Assembly (NCBI GenBank): GCA_022824025.1
Contig: JAJEBF010000045.1
Coordinates: 108,974 to 172,973, forward strand
Direction: 5' to 3'
Length of the DNA: 64,000 nucleotides
From: Caldilineaceae bacterium
GTDB lineage: Bacteria > Chloroflexota > Anaerolineae > Caldilineales > Caldilineaceae
Part shown: positions 42,149-51,186 of the stretch, piece by piece
Layout of the letters: the number at the start of each line of letters is the position of its first letter
Numbering within the stretch: position 1 is the first letter of the stretch
Translations under genes and position numbers: made by a program
The notes under the pieces: model-generated
Told to the model about the DNA's origin: nothing
Database searches by the model: none
The model's input: the letters and a program-made list of their open reading frames with translations, nothing else

Positions 42149-42684
42149 CATCACTTCTCCTTGCACTCGCCGTTGGCAGCCTGTTTGCCACCGGAACGTA
42201 TATGATCATGCGCCGCGGCCAGATAAAACTCATTCTCGGCCTGGCGCTGCTGAGCCATGGCGTAAACCTGCTGCTCTTCGGATCAGGAAAGCTAACCGCC
42301 GGCCGCCCTCCCATCTTCCTGGACAAAAAGCACTACACTGAAACGCTCGCCGCCTTCCAGCCTGCCGACCCATTGCCACAGGCCCTGATCCTGACGGCAA
42401 TCGTCATCAGCTTTGGCATCACGGCCTTCGTCATCGTGCTCGTCAATCGCCGCCACACCGTCACCGCCACCGACTTTGTCCACGGCGAGTTCGTGCCTCT
42501 CCTGCGTGAAGGAGACCCCTTCGATTTCTCCGAGTCCTCAGAAATCGACCAGTACGACTGGCTTGCATACGAAGTCGATGAGGTATACGACAGCGACGAC
42601 CTCTCAACCGGCTTTCCGCCGACCCCTCAGTCAGAGCAGGACGAATCAGCCGCGATGGAAGAGGAAAGCTACCGATGGCCCTGA
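42145..42684 (+). CDS. mrpC: Mrp antiporter subunit C with acidic C-terminal extension
   Basis: This 179-residue protein corresponds to MrpC, related to NuoK of complex I, with three membrane helices and the block L-I-L-G-L-A-L-L-S-H-G-V-N-L. A-L-I-L-T-A-I-V-I-S-F-G is the third helix. Ordinary MrpC proteins are about 115 residues; here about 65 extra residues rich in D and E follow the last helix. The start overlaps the mrpB stop, and the end overlaps mrpD by 10 bp, so the three are translationally coupled. Confidence 0.93.
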   Translation: MTSLLLALAVGSLFATGTYMIMRRGQIKLILGLALLSHGVNLLLFGSGKLTAGRPPIFLDKKHYTETLAAFQPADPLPQALILTAIVISFGITAFVIVLVNRRHTVTATDFVHGEFVPLLREGDPFDFSESSEIDQYDWLAYEVDEVYDSDDLSTGFPPTPQSEQDESAAMEEESYRWP

Positions 42685-44333
42685 GCGCCAATCTGCTGGC
42701 CGCGCCCGTCGCTGCCCCGCTTCTCACTGCCGCCCTCATCCTGCTGGTCGCCCGCTGGGGCGGCAGAACGCTAATCAGACATCAGGTCGCTCTCACGGCC
42801 CTGGCGCTCTGTCTAAACCTCGGAATCGCCCTGACGCTCTTTTTCGGCGCTGCCGTGCAGGACAGAAGATTCGTCCTGCAGTTTGGCAATTGGACCGCTC
42901 CCTTCGGCATTACCGCCTACGCCGATGGCTTGTCCGCGACCCTGTTGCTCCTTACGGCCATCGTCGCTCTCGCCGTCTATCCCTTCGCTGTCGCAACAAT
43001 CGACTACCACAGGGCCCGTATGGGCTTCCATCCCCTCTACCTGTTTCTGCTCATGGGCGTTAACGGAGCATTCCTTTCCGGCGACCTTTTCAACCTCTAC
43101 GTCTTCTTTGAAGTCCTACTGATGGCGAGTTTTGTCCTCCTGACGGTCGGTGCGCAACCCGCCCAGACCAACAGCGGCATCCGCTACGTTGTCCTCAATC
43201 TACTGGCCTCAACCGTCTTCCTCGTCGCGGCCGGTGTCGCCTACGGCACGCTTGGAACGCTTAATATGGCGCAAATCGCCGAACGTCTGCCGCTCGCCTC
43301 GGAAGCCGTTCGCACAATCTTCGCCGGCCTTCTCATGGTTGCTTTCGGCAGCAAAGCCGCGCTCTTCCCTCTCTTCTTCTGGCTGCCCGCCAGCTACCAC
43401 ACGCCGCCCCCAGCCGTCACCGCGTTGTTCGGCGGGCTCTTGACAAAAGTCGGCATCTACACGCTCTTTCGCAGCTTTACACTCTTCTTCCCGGAGCTGC
43501 TGATCAGCTGGCAGCCGGCGCTCCTTACCATCGCAGGCGCTACCATGCTCGTCGGCGCCCTCGGAGCGCTGGCCCAACCCGGCATCCGCCGCGTTCTCAG
43601 CTTTCATATCATCAGCCACGTCGGCTTCATGTTGATGGGCCTGGCCGTCGCCCTGAGCGGAAACAGCCTGGCAATTGGTTTCGGTCTCGGCGCCGCCATC
43701 CTCTATCTCTGCCACCACATGATAGTCAAGACCGCCCTCATCATGGCTGGCGGCGCAGTCGAACTTTACATGGGCAGCGACCGCCTTGCCTCTATCGGCG
43801 GTCTCGTCACCAGACAGCCCTTGCTTGCCTTTCTGTTCTTTATGGCCGCAATCTCCCTCGCCGGTGTGCCTCCCTTTAGCGGCTTTATCAGTAAACTCAG
43901 CCTGCTGCAAATAACATTGGATACCCGCCATTGGGTCGTCTCCGGCGTGAGCGTCTTTGCCAGCCTGCTAACCATGATTAACATGATGCGCCTCTGGCGT
44001 GAATCCTTCTGGGATGAATACAGCCGACCCAGCCGCGTTCCCTCAAGACTCCTGCAAAGTACACGCCGCCAATGGATGATGCTGGTACCCGTCGCCAGCC
44101 TGGTCCTGTTCAGCCTGGGCCTGGGCATATTCGGCGAACCCGCCTTCAGACTTTCCATGCAGGTAGCCCAAAACGCCCTCGATCGAGACGCATACATCGA
44201 AGCAGTCTCACCGTCCGCCTTGTACTCATCCGACCTGCGCCGCGGCGCCTTCAACGCAACGGTTCCGACATCTCCGGGCGGCAATAACCTACCATCTGTA
44301 ATGCTGGATGACTTGCCCTCGCCGGCCCGCTGA
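42675..44333 (+). CDS. mrpD: Mrp antiporter subunit D
   Basis: This 552-residue subunit is related to NuoN/NuoL antiporter-like proteins. Conserved charged residues are present: the E of Y-V-F-F-E-V-L-L-M-A-S and the K of G-S-K-A-A-L-F-P-L-F-F-W-L-P. It forms the second proton-pumping unit beside MrpA. About 14 membrane helices are expected, and the last 50 residues are hydrophilic. It begins inside the mrpC gene (10 bp overlap) and is followed after 81 bp by mrpE. Confidence 0.95.
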   Translation: MALSANLLAAPVAAPLLTAALILLVARWGGRTLIRHQVALTALALCLNLGIALTLFFGAAVQDRRFVLQFGNWTAPFGITAYADGLSATLLLLTAIVALAVYPFAVATIDYHRARMGFHPLYLFLLMGVNGAFLSGDLFNLYVFFEVLLMASFVLLTVGAQPAQTNSGIRYVVLNLLASTVFLVAAGVAYGTLGTLNMAQIAERLPLASEAVRTIFAGLLMVAFGSKAALFPLFFWLPASYHTPPPAVTALFGGLLTKVGIYTLFRSFTLFFPELLISWQPALLTIAGATMLVGALGALAQPGIRRVLSFHIISHVGFMLMGLAVALSGNSLAIGFGLGAAILYLCHHMIVKTALIMAGGAVELYMGSDRLASIGGLVTRQPLLAFLFFMAAISLAGVPPFSGFISKLSLLQITLDTRHWVVSGVSVFASLLTMINMMRLWRESFWDEYSRPSRVPSRLLQSTRRQWMMLVPVASLVLFSLGLGIFGEPAFRLSMQVAQNALDRDAYIEAVSPSALYSSDLRRGAFNATVPTSPGGNNLPSVMLDDLPSPAR

Positions 44334-44414
44334 ATGGATGAGCCTTTTATTCAGCGCACTGGGGTCGTTAGCCGCAAAGGATAGGACCGGCTTCCAGCAA
44401 TTGGAAACGACAAA

Positions 44415-45059
44415 ATGCAGAGACTTCTTGTTCTGAATCTGTCCATGTCCCTGATGTGGCCGATCCTCAACAACGACTATACCTTGGGCGCCCTCTTCCT
44501 CGGCTTCCTGTTCGGATTCGTGCTCATGTCCCTCGTGCAGCTCAAGTACGGGCTGTATACACTCCGTGCCGCCATTTTCGCCGTTTACGTCTTCTACGCC
44601 ATCCTGAAAAGCAATATACGCCTGGCTCGTCAAGTCATCGCCGGCGCCTTCAGCGCCCAGACTTCCTTGCGCCCCGGCATCGTCGCCGTCCCTTTGGACT
44701 TGACCAACCCCTTCGACATCACAATTCTTGCCACCGTCATCACACTGACGCCCGGCACTCTTAGCGTTGACTTGGGAGAGGATGTCTCGGGCCGCCTCCG
44801 ACCGTTCAGCGATCCCGAAGAACCGACCGCATTCGAAGACGCTGCGAACGTCGAGCAACAAGGACCCCAGGAGGCCCAACCTGTCTCCCGGCCTGAATTG
44901 AAAACTGAAGTTGCCGGCGCAAAAGAGACTGTGCTCCTTGTCCACGTCATCGACCTTTCCGACCCCGTAGCGTTTCGCGCTGAAATCAAAGACCATTTTG
45001 AGCGCCCTCTCCTCCAGCTTCGCAGCCTGATTCTGGAAATGAATGCCGCCGATACATAA
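44415..45059 (+). CDS. mrpE: Mrp antiporter subunit E with internal acidic insertion
   Basis: This 214-residue protein matches MrpE: two or three N-terminal helices, then L-T-P-G-T-L-S-V-D-L and L-L-V-H-V-I-D-L-S-D-P as the conserved cytoplasmic part. Residues about 121-170 form an insertion rich in E, P and Q that separates these two blocks, which normally lie close together. Typical MrpE is about 160-170 residues. MrpE is needed for assembly or activity of the complex. It lies between mrpD and mrpF in the usual order. Confidence 0.9.
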   Translation: MQRLLVLNLSMSLMWPILNNDYTLGALFLGFLFGFVLMSLVQLKYGLYTLRAAIFAVYVFYAILKSNIRLARQVIAGAFSAQTSLRPGIVAVPLDLTNPFDITILATVITLTPGTLSVDLGEDVSGRLRPFSDPEEPTAFEDAANVEQQGPQEAQPVSRPELKTEVAGAKETVLLVHVIDLSDPVAFRAEIKDHFERPLLQLRSLILEMNAADT

Positions 45060-45074
45060 AATGGGAGGCACTAC

Positions 45075-45386
45075 TTGAGCAACGAACTCTTCGAGCTTAG
45101 TCTTGGGGTCTTGACAACCCTGGTTACCTTTTCCCTGTTGCTTTGTTTTGGCAGGCTCCTGCGCGGACCAAATCTGCCCAACCGCACCGTAGCCTTCGAC
45201 CTGATCTCGATCCACGCGGTCGGCATCTTCGTCCTGTTCGCCGTCAACAGCCATTCATTCGTCCTGCTCGAAGGCGCGATTATCACCGCCGTTCTCGGAT
45301 TCCTGGGAACCATGATGTTTGCCCGCGCCCTCGAACGTTTCCCTCACACCCGATGGCTGGAACGAAGGCCGGAGGAAGAGGAATAA
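45075..45386 (+). CDS. mrpF: Mrp antiporter subunit F
   Basis: This 103-residue subunit has three membrane helices and the MrpF block R-L-L-R-G-P-N-L-P-N-R-T-V-A-F-D-L-I. The usual Asp before the Arg reads Asn here. The gene starts with TTG, supported by GGGAGG five bases upstream and by lack of a better codon. An acidic R-R-P-E-E-E-E tail ends the protein. mrpG follows after 35 bp. Confidence 0.9.
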   Translation: MSNELFELSLGVLTTLVTFSLLLCFGRLLRGPNLPNRTVAFDLISIHAVGIFVLFAVNSHSFVLLEGAIITAVLGFLGTMMFARALERFPHTRWLERRPEEEE

Positions 45387-45421
45387 ATGCCGTCCTACAC
45401 CCGAATTGCAGAGGTGCAACC

Positions 45422-45808
45422 ATGGACCCCATGACAAAGAACCTTCTCGTCGTTCTGCTGGCCGCAGTCGGGACCTTATTTCTTCTCGTCAGCGCCCTGG
45501 GAATTCTCCGCCTGCCCGACGTATTGACCCGCATGCACGCCGCCGGCATTGCCGCAACGCTCGGCATCACCTGCCTGCTCCTGGCAACCGGAGTTCACTT
45601 CTTCTCCCAAGGCCAGATGCTCCGCATGATTGCGCTCATTATACTGTTCTTTCTTACCGCTCCTATCGCCACCACAACGATGGCCAGAGCCGCCTATCGC
45701 ACCAGCCCGTCAGGCCAGTTTGTACTCGCGCATGACGATCTTGCCCACCTCTCAAATGCCGCGCAACAGAAGAACCAGTTCGAAGGGCAAACCAACGAAG
45801 AGAGCTGA
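45422..45808 (+). CDS. mrpG: Mrp antiporter subunit G
   Basis: This 128-residue protein has three membrane helices and the MrpG block G-I-L-R-L-P-D-V-L-T-R-M-H-A-A-G, followed by the P-I-A-T-T-T-M-A-R-A-A-Y-R end of the core. The frame is open to 45143 inside mrpF, but GAGGTG before the ATG at 45422 and the family start support this choice. It completes the seven-gene set mrpABCDEFG in canonical order. Confidence 0.93.
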   Translation: MDPMTKNLLVVLLAAVGTLFLLVSALGILRLPDVLTRMHAAGIAATLGITCLLLATGVHFFSQGQMLRMIALIILFFLTAPIATTTMARAAYRTSPSGQFVLAHDDLAHLSNAAQQKNQFEGQTNEES

Positions 45809-45966
45809 GCGCCAGACAATCTACCAGACCTGCATTCACCCACCGTGCATACGAGCCCAATAGTTCCCCCTCGCGGATCACATTCCTTCCGCCCCCTACC
45901 GTGCCCCCGCACGGCCCTTGTCTGTTCCCCAGCCCTGCCTCAGCCAGAACTGGAAAGGCATCAACC

Positions 45967-47529
45967 ATGAATGGCGTAAGTCACGCAGATTCAAGCCAAA
46001 GCGACGACCTCCGGCCCAGGACCGCGGAACAGGATCTGATCCTTGTAATCGACCTCGGCAGCTCCTCAATCCGCGCCTCCGCATACGATCTGAAGGCCGA
46101 AAGGTTGGACGACTCGACCGCCTTCCGGCACACCGAGCAAGCGCTCGATGGCACCTTCGACCCGCAAGTCCTCACCGTTTTGACAGAGGAAGTCGTCAAC
46201 GATTGTCTGGCGTCTGTCCGTAAGCATCGCCCAAGTCCTCGCTTTGCCGCTGTCGCATGGACCAGCTTCGCCATGAGCTGGCTCGGAGTTGACTCCGCCG
46301 GCCGTCCGGTAACACCTGTCTACACATACTCCGACGCCAGCAGCGCTCCTTATGCCGATAACCTCCGTGAAGAACTCAGGCAAAAGAACGTCCTTGAGGA
46401 CACCTGGCAACGAACCGGAACGCCTATCCATACCGCCTACGCCCCTGCACAGCTTCTGCGACTCGCAACCGAGGAACCGCAACGCCTGTCCCACGTCGCT
46501 TCCTGGCAGACCCTCGCCTCCCATCTGCTTTCCCGTTGGCTCGGTCGTACGCATACTCCAATCAGCAACAGCGAAGCCGGCTGGACAGGGCTCCTCAACC
46601 GTCACAGGTTGACATGGGACCAAGAGTTGATTCAGCGGATCGGGGTTAGCAAGACGACGTTGCCGCCTACTGTTGACTACGCGAAGTTTGCCGCGGGCCT
46701 GGCACAACCCTGGGCTTCCCAATGGCCCGAACTCGCCCAAACACCCTTCTTCCTCGCCGTCGGCGACGGCGCCGGCGCTAACCTTGGCAGCGGCTGCTCA
46801 GACAACCGCCGCATCGCCCTGACCATCGGCACCACAGGCGCGATGCGCGTCGTCATTCCCGTCGATAGCCCCAGCCACCTCGACGCCTCGCTGCCTCCGC
46901 ATACACCGCAGGGCCTCTGGAGTTACCCCATCGACACCCGACGCTGGCTGATCGGCGGCTCCCTCACCGACGGCGGCTCACTCTATACCTGGCTACGCGA
47001 AACCCTTGCTGTCAATGACGCCGACTCCCTCCTCGACGACGCCCGCACCCTCCCCCCGGACGCCCACCAACTCACCATCCTTCCCTTCCTGCGCAGTGAA
47101 CGGGCCCCCGGCTGGGCAACCCACGCCTCCCTTACCATCAGCGGCATCACGCCCGCCACAAACCGCGCCCACCTCGTCCGCGCCGCCTTCGATGCCGTCG
47201 CTCTCCGCTTCCGCCTTATCCACGACCGCCTCCTTCCACTCCTCGCCCCAGCCAGCGAGGTCGTCGCCAGCGGCGGCGCACTCCAGGACAATCCCCTCTG
47301 GCGCCAAATCCTCGCCGATGTCCTTCAGACTCCCGTCCATCTTGTCAATGTCGACGAGGCAACCAGCCGCGGCGCCGCCATCCTCGCGCTCCAGGCCCTG
47401 AATCTGCCCCAACCCCCCGACCCGCCTACGGTCCACACCTCCCTTCCCGACCCGGACGCGGGTCCCGTATATGCACGGGCCCTCAAACGCCAGCAGGAAC
47501 TCTATGCCCGCCTCCTCGCCACCAATTGA
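45967..47529 (+). CDS. FGGY-family carbohydrate kinase (gluconokinase-like)
   Basis: This 520-residue kinase has the two-domain ASKHA fold. V-I-D-L-G-S-S-S-I-R is the phosphate 1 loop, L-T-I-G-T-T-G-A-M-R is the phosphate 2 loop, and S-G-G-A-L-Q-D-N-P-L-W-R-Q with D-E-A-T-S-R-G-A-A-I-L-A form the adenosine site and FGGY signature. The block L-P-F-L-R-S-E-R-A-P-G-W is common in gluconokinases of this family. It phosphorylates a sugar or sugar acid; gluconate is a guess. GGAAAGG eight bases before the ATG at 45967 supports the start. No dehydrogenase or transporter is adjacent. Confidence 0.88.
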   Translation: MNGVSHADSSQSDDLRPRTAEQDLILVIDLGSSSIRASAYDLKAERLDDSTAFRHTEQALDGTFDPQVLTVLTEEVVNDCLASVRKHRPSPRFAAVAWTSFAMSWLGVDSAGRPVTPVYTYSDASSAPYADNLREELRQKNVLEDTWQRTGTPIHTAYAPAQLLRLATEEPQRLSHVASWQTLASHLLSRWLGRTHTPISNSEAGWTGLLNRHRLTWDQELIQRIGVSKTTLPPTVDYAKFAAGLAQPWASQWPELAQTPFFLAVGDGAGANLGSGCSDNRRIALTIGTTGAMRVVIPVDSPSHLDASLPPHTPQGLWSYPIDTRRWLIGGSLTDGGSLYTWLRETLAVNDADSLLDDARTLPPDAHQLTILPFLRSERAPGWATHASLTISGITPATNRAHLVRAAFDAVALRFRLIHDRLLPLLAPASEVVASGGALQDNPLWRQILADVLQTPVHLVNVDEATSRGAAILALQALNLPQPPDPPTVHTSLPDPDAGPVYARALKRQQELYARLLATN

Positions 47530-47585
47530 CCGCCTACCACTGCCCAGAGCCGTTCCGAGCGTTTTCCAAGCCCCCCAATCTCCCG

Positions 47586-47614
47586 AAAAAACAGAAAGAC
47601 GCCCTTCCAGGCGC
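47586..47614 (-). terminator. Possible weak terminator after the MFS gene
   Basis: Read on the minus strand, GCGCC and GGCGT form a short stem (with one G-T pair) followed by TTTCTGTTTTTT. It lies about 160 bases past the MFS stop in a convergent region, a sensible place for a terminator. The stem is short, so confidence is low. Confidence 0.35.
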
Positions 47615-47774
47615 CCTTTCCCCCTCTCCTCTTCCTGTCCCGCCGAATGACTTCCTCTTGGGACGCGACATCGACCTGAAAGGAATCTTAAGCGGCGTCC
47701 CGCCCGGCCGATTCAAAGGCCTGGCGCCGGACCCCGTGCCCCTCCTTCTTCGTAAACATGCAACGCCCCACTCT

Positions 47775-49001
47775 TCAATCCCCGGCCACCCTGGACGCCG
47801 TCCCCAGCGATACGCCGGCCACGCTTTTGCGCCAGATGTGCAGGGCAACCATCGCGAGAACAACATAGACCAGCGCGTTCAAAGCAAATACGCCGCGCAT
47901 TCCAATCAGAGGGAAAACGGCCGCGCCCAAGACCGGCGCCACCATCCGACCGCCCGAATTCACGCTATTCCCCAACCCGAATGTCGTTCCGTGCGCCCCT
48001 TGCGGCGTCCGCAAATTGAGCAGCGCGCTCGTCGCGGGCATGATCGCCCCGGCGCTGATCCCCGTCAGAGCCTGCAGCGCAAGCAACTGCCACGCGTTGC
48101 CAGCAAACGCCTGCGACGCATACACCAGGACCGCCACCATCGCGCCTGCCGCCAGCACCTTCTCGTGCCCGATCCGATCACTTAGTTTTCCCAGATAGAT
48201 CGCACTGACCGAGCCGATCGCCGCCTTCGCTCCCATACTCAGCCCCGTCATCATCGCCGCGCCCTCACTCGAAGCCAGCAGCTCTACGAAAAAGAACGCC
48301 ATGATCGGCATCGTCACCGATCGCCCAAGGCTCTGCAAAAACGATGCCGAATAGAGATACGCCATATCCGGCGCCTTGATTAGCTTCCGATAGCCTTCCC
48401 AAATGTTTACCCTCTGCTGGACTGGCAAGGGCTCAAATTCTTCTTTCACCCAGAAAATGACGGCAACCCCTGCCAGCGCCAAGGCAGCCCCCGTTATCCA
48501 GAAAGCGGCCCGGTAGCCAAACGCCTCACTGACAACGCCCCCAATCAGCGGCCCAACGGCCACTCCAACCCAGATTCCCGTCTGGATCAGGCCCAGGGAC
48601 TCCCCCGACTTCTCCTTCGGCACCGTCGACGCCACCAGCGCGCTCGTGGCCGAAACCACCCCCGACAACAGGCCCTGAACTGTCCGGATTAGAACCAGTT
48701 GCTCCGCGCTTTGCGCGAATCCCATCAGCACAACCATCACCGCGCCCCCCAGGCTGGCACGGATTAACATCGGCTTGCGACCGTACCGATCCGCCACCGC
48801 GCCCCACATCGGAGACGAGATCATCATCGTCACCGCCTGCGACGAAAATACCAGGCCCGACCAGAAGGCCACCGTGCCTCTCGTCGCGACCCCTATCTCC
48901 TCTACATACAGGGGCAGGAACGGAAAGACCAGGCTGAAGCCCGCGACCGAAAGAACCTGCACAGCGAATAGCACATATAGATTTCGGCGCCACTCTGACA
49001 T
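47775..49001 (-). CDS. Major facilitator superfamily transporter (drug efflux-like)
   Basis: This 408-residue protein has twelve predicted membrane helices. The loop 2-3 motif A reads G-A-V-A-D-R-Y-G-R-K-P-M, and the helix 5 antiporter motif C region reads G-V-A-V-G-P-L-I-G-G-V. A second motif A-like loop lies in the second half (G-K-L-S-D-R-I-G-H-E-K). Presence of motif C suggests proton-coupled efflux of drugs or metabolites. The frame is open to 49040, but GAAGAG eight bases before the ATG at 49001 gives a more usual N-terminus. It is a single gene convergent with the FGGY kinase. Confidence 0.92.
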   Translation of the reverse strand: MSEWRRNLYVLFAVQVLSVAGFSLVFPFLPLYVEEIGVATRGTVAFWSGLVFSSQAVTMMISSPMWGAVADRYGRKPMLIRASLGGAVMVVLMGFAQSAEQLVLIRTVQGLLSGVVSATSALVASTVPKEKSGESLGLIQTGIWVGVAVGPLIGGVVSEAFGYRAAFWITGAALALAGVAVIFWVKEEFEPLPVQQRVNIWEGYRKLIKAPDMAYLYSASFLQSLGRSVTMPIMAFFFVELLASSEGAAMMTGLSMGAKAAIGSVSAIYLGKLSDRIGHEKVLAAGAMVAVLVYASQAFAGNAWQLLALQALTGISAGAIMPATSALLNLRTPQGAHGTTFGLGNSVNSGGRMVAPVLGAAVFPLIGMRGVFALNALVYVVLAMVALHIWRKSVAGVSLGTASRVAGD

Positions 49002-49296
49002 TGGAATTCTCTTCGAGCGATGCAAACAGAGAAACCGCACAACTAAATCGCTTTTGTAAACCGCTAAAGTGAACCGTCCTCAAAATTACCACAGTTGCTC
49101 AAGACATTCAAATTGCCTCAAACTGCGTATGCAGCTCATCAATTCAGGCAGTCAGGAGACGCAGGTTCCAGGATTCACTGAAACTCCCCTCAGGTTACCC
49201 CAAACTCTCCCTTTCTTTCCTGCCCTCCCGTCGCCCCCTTCAAATGCCCGTACCGCGACGTATTTCCGCTCCGCACTGACCACCGACCACTCCCTT

Positions 49297-50436
49297 TCAA
49301 AATACCTGTGGATACAGGTAAGCGATCAGCCCCAGAGTAATGTTATAGGCCGCATGCGCAATTACGCATGTCGACGTATTGAACCGTATTCGAATGCCCC
49401 CCAGAATCAGCCCCACGATAAACACAGCCAGCGTCGAAAGGGTAATACCGTACTGGCTGTGCACGACGGCAAAGAGAAGACTGGTGAACAGGAGACCGAA
49501 GCGAGGCTGCAACGCCCCCCGGAACAGAGTCTCCTCCCCAATCCCCGCCGCCAGCCCCAAAGTGAGTATGCCAGGTATCGAACCGAGCAGCGGCCCGATC
49601 AGAGATTCAGTCAGCCGCTCGACATTCTCATCGAACCCCCAACCAGCCGAGGCGGCCACCATCTCCAAAGCAAGAATGACGCCAACGGAAACCAGTCCTG
49701 TCCCAATGCCGATGGCAACTTCCTTGGGCTGCGGCAACACCAGACCGAGCCGCCCTAGAGCCTGTGCCAACGTCCGCCTGGTCAACCAGCCAATGCCGAC
49801 CAGTGCCCATAGGGCAAACGTCAGCTGCTGCACCCACAGAGAGAGCAACAGGCCCCCGCTGTCGCTCGGCGCGGCCTCCGACAGGTCAGCCAGCGTCTCC
49901 AAACCCACCCCCAGAGTGAACGTAAGATTCACTACGGCCAGCATGACAAATGTGACTGCGATCGCATGAACGCTGCTAAGGGGATCGATTTGCAGGACTC
50001 GAGAGAGACTCCCGCGAACAGCGGGAAGCAGCAGCAGAGGCGCAGCAACCGCCGGAACCCAGAGACCGAGGCCAAGCGCCTCCAGTCTACCGAGCACAGG
50101 CATCAGGTTTTCCAACTGGTCGACGCCACCTCCTGACAGCATGTCGAGAAAGCCCTGTCTCATACCTCCGCTCGCTCTCATGCTGATGCCGATAAAGTGG
50201 AGTAGCGCCCCGACCATCGTCATCGTACCGAATATGGCCAAATGCAGCGCGTATGCGATTCCGGCATACGCCGTCCCAGAGCCTCCGTCGGCTCGCTGCT
50301 TGTCGGCCACGTTTGCCAGTAACACGATAACAAAAAGCGGAACGAACAGCAGTAAGGTCAAACCGCTCTCAACCATTAGTCCTCTCACCCCATCCCCAAA
50401 ATCGGAGCGCTGCGCCTGAACGGGATCTGTACGCAT
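49297..50436 (-). CDS. CPBP-family intramembrane metalloprotease
   Basis: This 379-residue membrane protein ends with the CPBP (Abi/CAAX protease-like) domain: E-E-T-L-F-R-G is motif 1 with the catalytic Glu pair and Arg, A-V-V-H-S holds the second motif His, and C-V-I-A-H-A-A-Y-N is motif 3. The first half adds four or five extra membrane helices. Bacterial members process peptides or protect from bacteriocins; the substrate here is unknown. A frame to 50544 exists; the ATG at 50436 is chosen by composition, though the ribosome site is weak. Confidence 0.87.
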   Translation of the reverse strand: MRTDPVQAQRSDFGDGVRGLMVESGLTLLLFVPLFVIVLLANVADKQRADGGSGTAYAGIAYALHLAIFGTMTMVGALLHFIGISMRASGGMRQGFLDMLSGGGVDQLENLMPVLGRLEALGLGLWVPAVAAPLLLLPAVRGSLSRVLQIDPLSSVHAIAVTFVMLAVVNLTFTLGVGLETLADLSEAAPSDSGGLLLSLWVQQLTFALWALVGIGWLTRRTLAQALGRLGLVLPQPKEVAIGIGTGLVSVGVILALEMVAASAGWGFDENVERLTESLIGPLLGSIPGILTLGLAAGIGEETLFRGALQPRFGLLFTSLLFAVVHSQYGITLSTLAVFIVGLILGGIRIRFNTSTCVIAHAAYNITLGLIAYLYPQVF

Positions 50437-51104
50437 CGCGCCCTGGGCTCTCCAGCGCGTCTGAAGCTGGTTTCGGCTCCCTGGCGCCGACCCAAAAAAT
50501 CTCCGCCTGACCGACGAGTTGCCTACCCAAAGACGGTGACCCAACTACGCCGGCAACCAGTCGGGCTCAAACCTCTGTTTACCGCCCTGAACTGCCTGTG
50601 ACCAGAACTGGTCCGCACTACATTTGATGCGAAAACCCTCTCTTCACATCATCTGTTCGACATGTGTCTATGACTTCAAAAGCGAGCCGTCCGGACTTTC
50701 CGCCGCCTGGATGCGTTGCCCGCATCCATTTCTAACTCAACCAGTTTGCAGCCACTGCCAAGCCTACCACAGCCGACTTGACAACCGTAAACCATCTCGC
50801 CCGCTCTCATTCACGGCCAATCGCCGCGATTTGCGGCTGGCGTCGAGGCCGACGCCCAACGGATCTCACCGTGAAAGGAGTACGCCGCGTAAAACGCTGA
50901 ACCCTGTCCCCATTCCCTCTGCCTCTCCTCCCTGAAGCGCCATCAACAGCAAAACCCGTCTTCCCCTTCCGCGGACAGACTGATGCCCTCCTTAGCATCA
51001 CTTTCCTGCTCTTCCCTGCATCATAGCTGTTGAGGTTCTCCGTGCCCCTCCGTGTCCCTCTGAGGTTCACAGTTGTCGCCGTTCTCCCGCGCGCTTTACA
51101 TTTG
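50437..51104. other. Divergent intergenic region before ppk
   Basis: These 668 bp separate the protease from polyphosphate kinase. They contain one dispersed repeat copy (51031-51086) and no gene with a ribosome site. A 103-codon plus-strand frame at 50624-50935 has an unlikely Cys- and Pro-rich composition and is not called. Confidence 0.45.
51031..51086. repeat. Dispersed intergenic repeat copy before ppk
   Basis: TTCTCCGTGCCCCTCCGTGT with a following CCCTCTGAGGTTCACAGTTG is a divergent copy of the family. It lies directly upstream of the ppk promoter boxes. Confidence 0.65.
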
Positions 51105-51133
51105 CACAGGATTTCCCTAGAATAGGGGCAATC
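51105..51133 (+). promoter_or_regulatory. Sigma-70-type promoter of ppk
   Basis: TTTACA (51105-51110) and TAGAAT (51128-51133) are separated by 17 bp. Transcription would begin near 51140, about 47 bases before the ATG at 51187. No phosphate-response box was recognised. Confidence 0.6.
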
Positions 51134-51186
51134 GCGCCTACTGTGCAGACAACTGCACGTCGAAAGGAATGTCGGAGAGAGGACTG

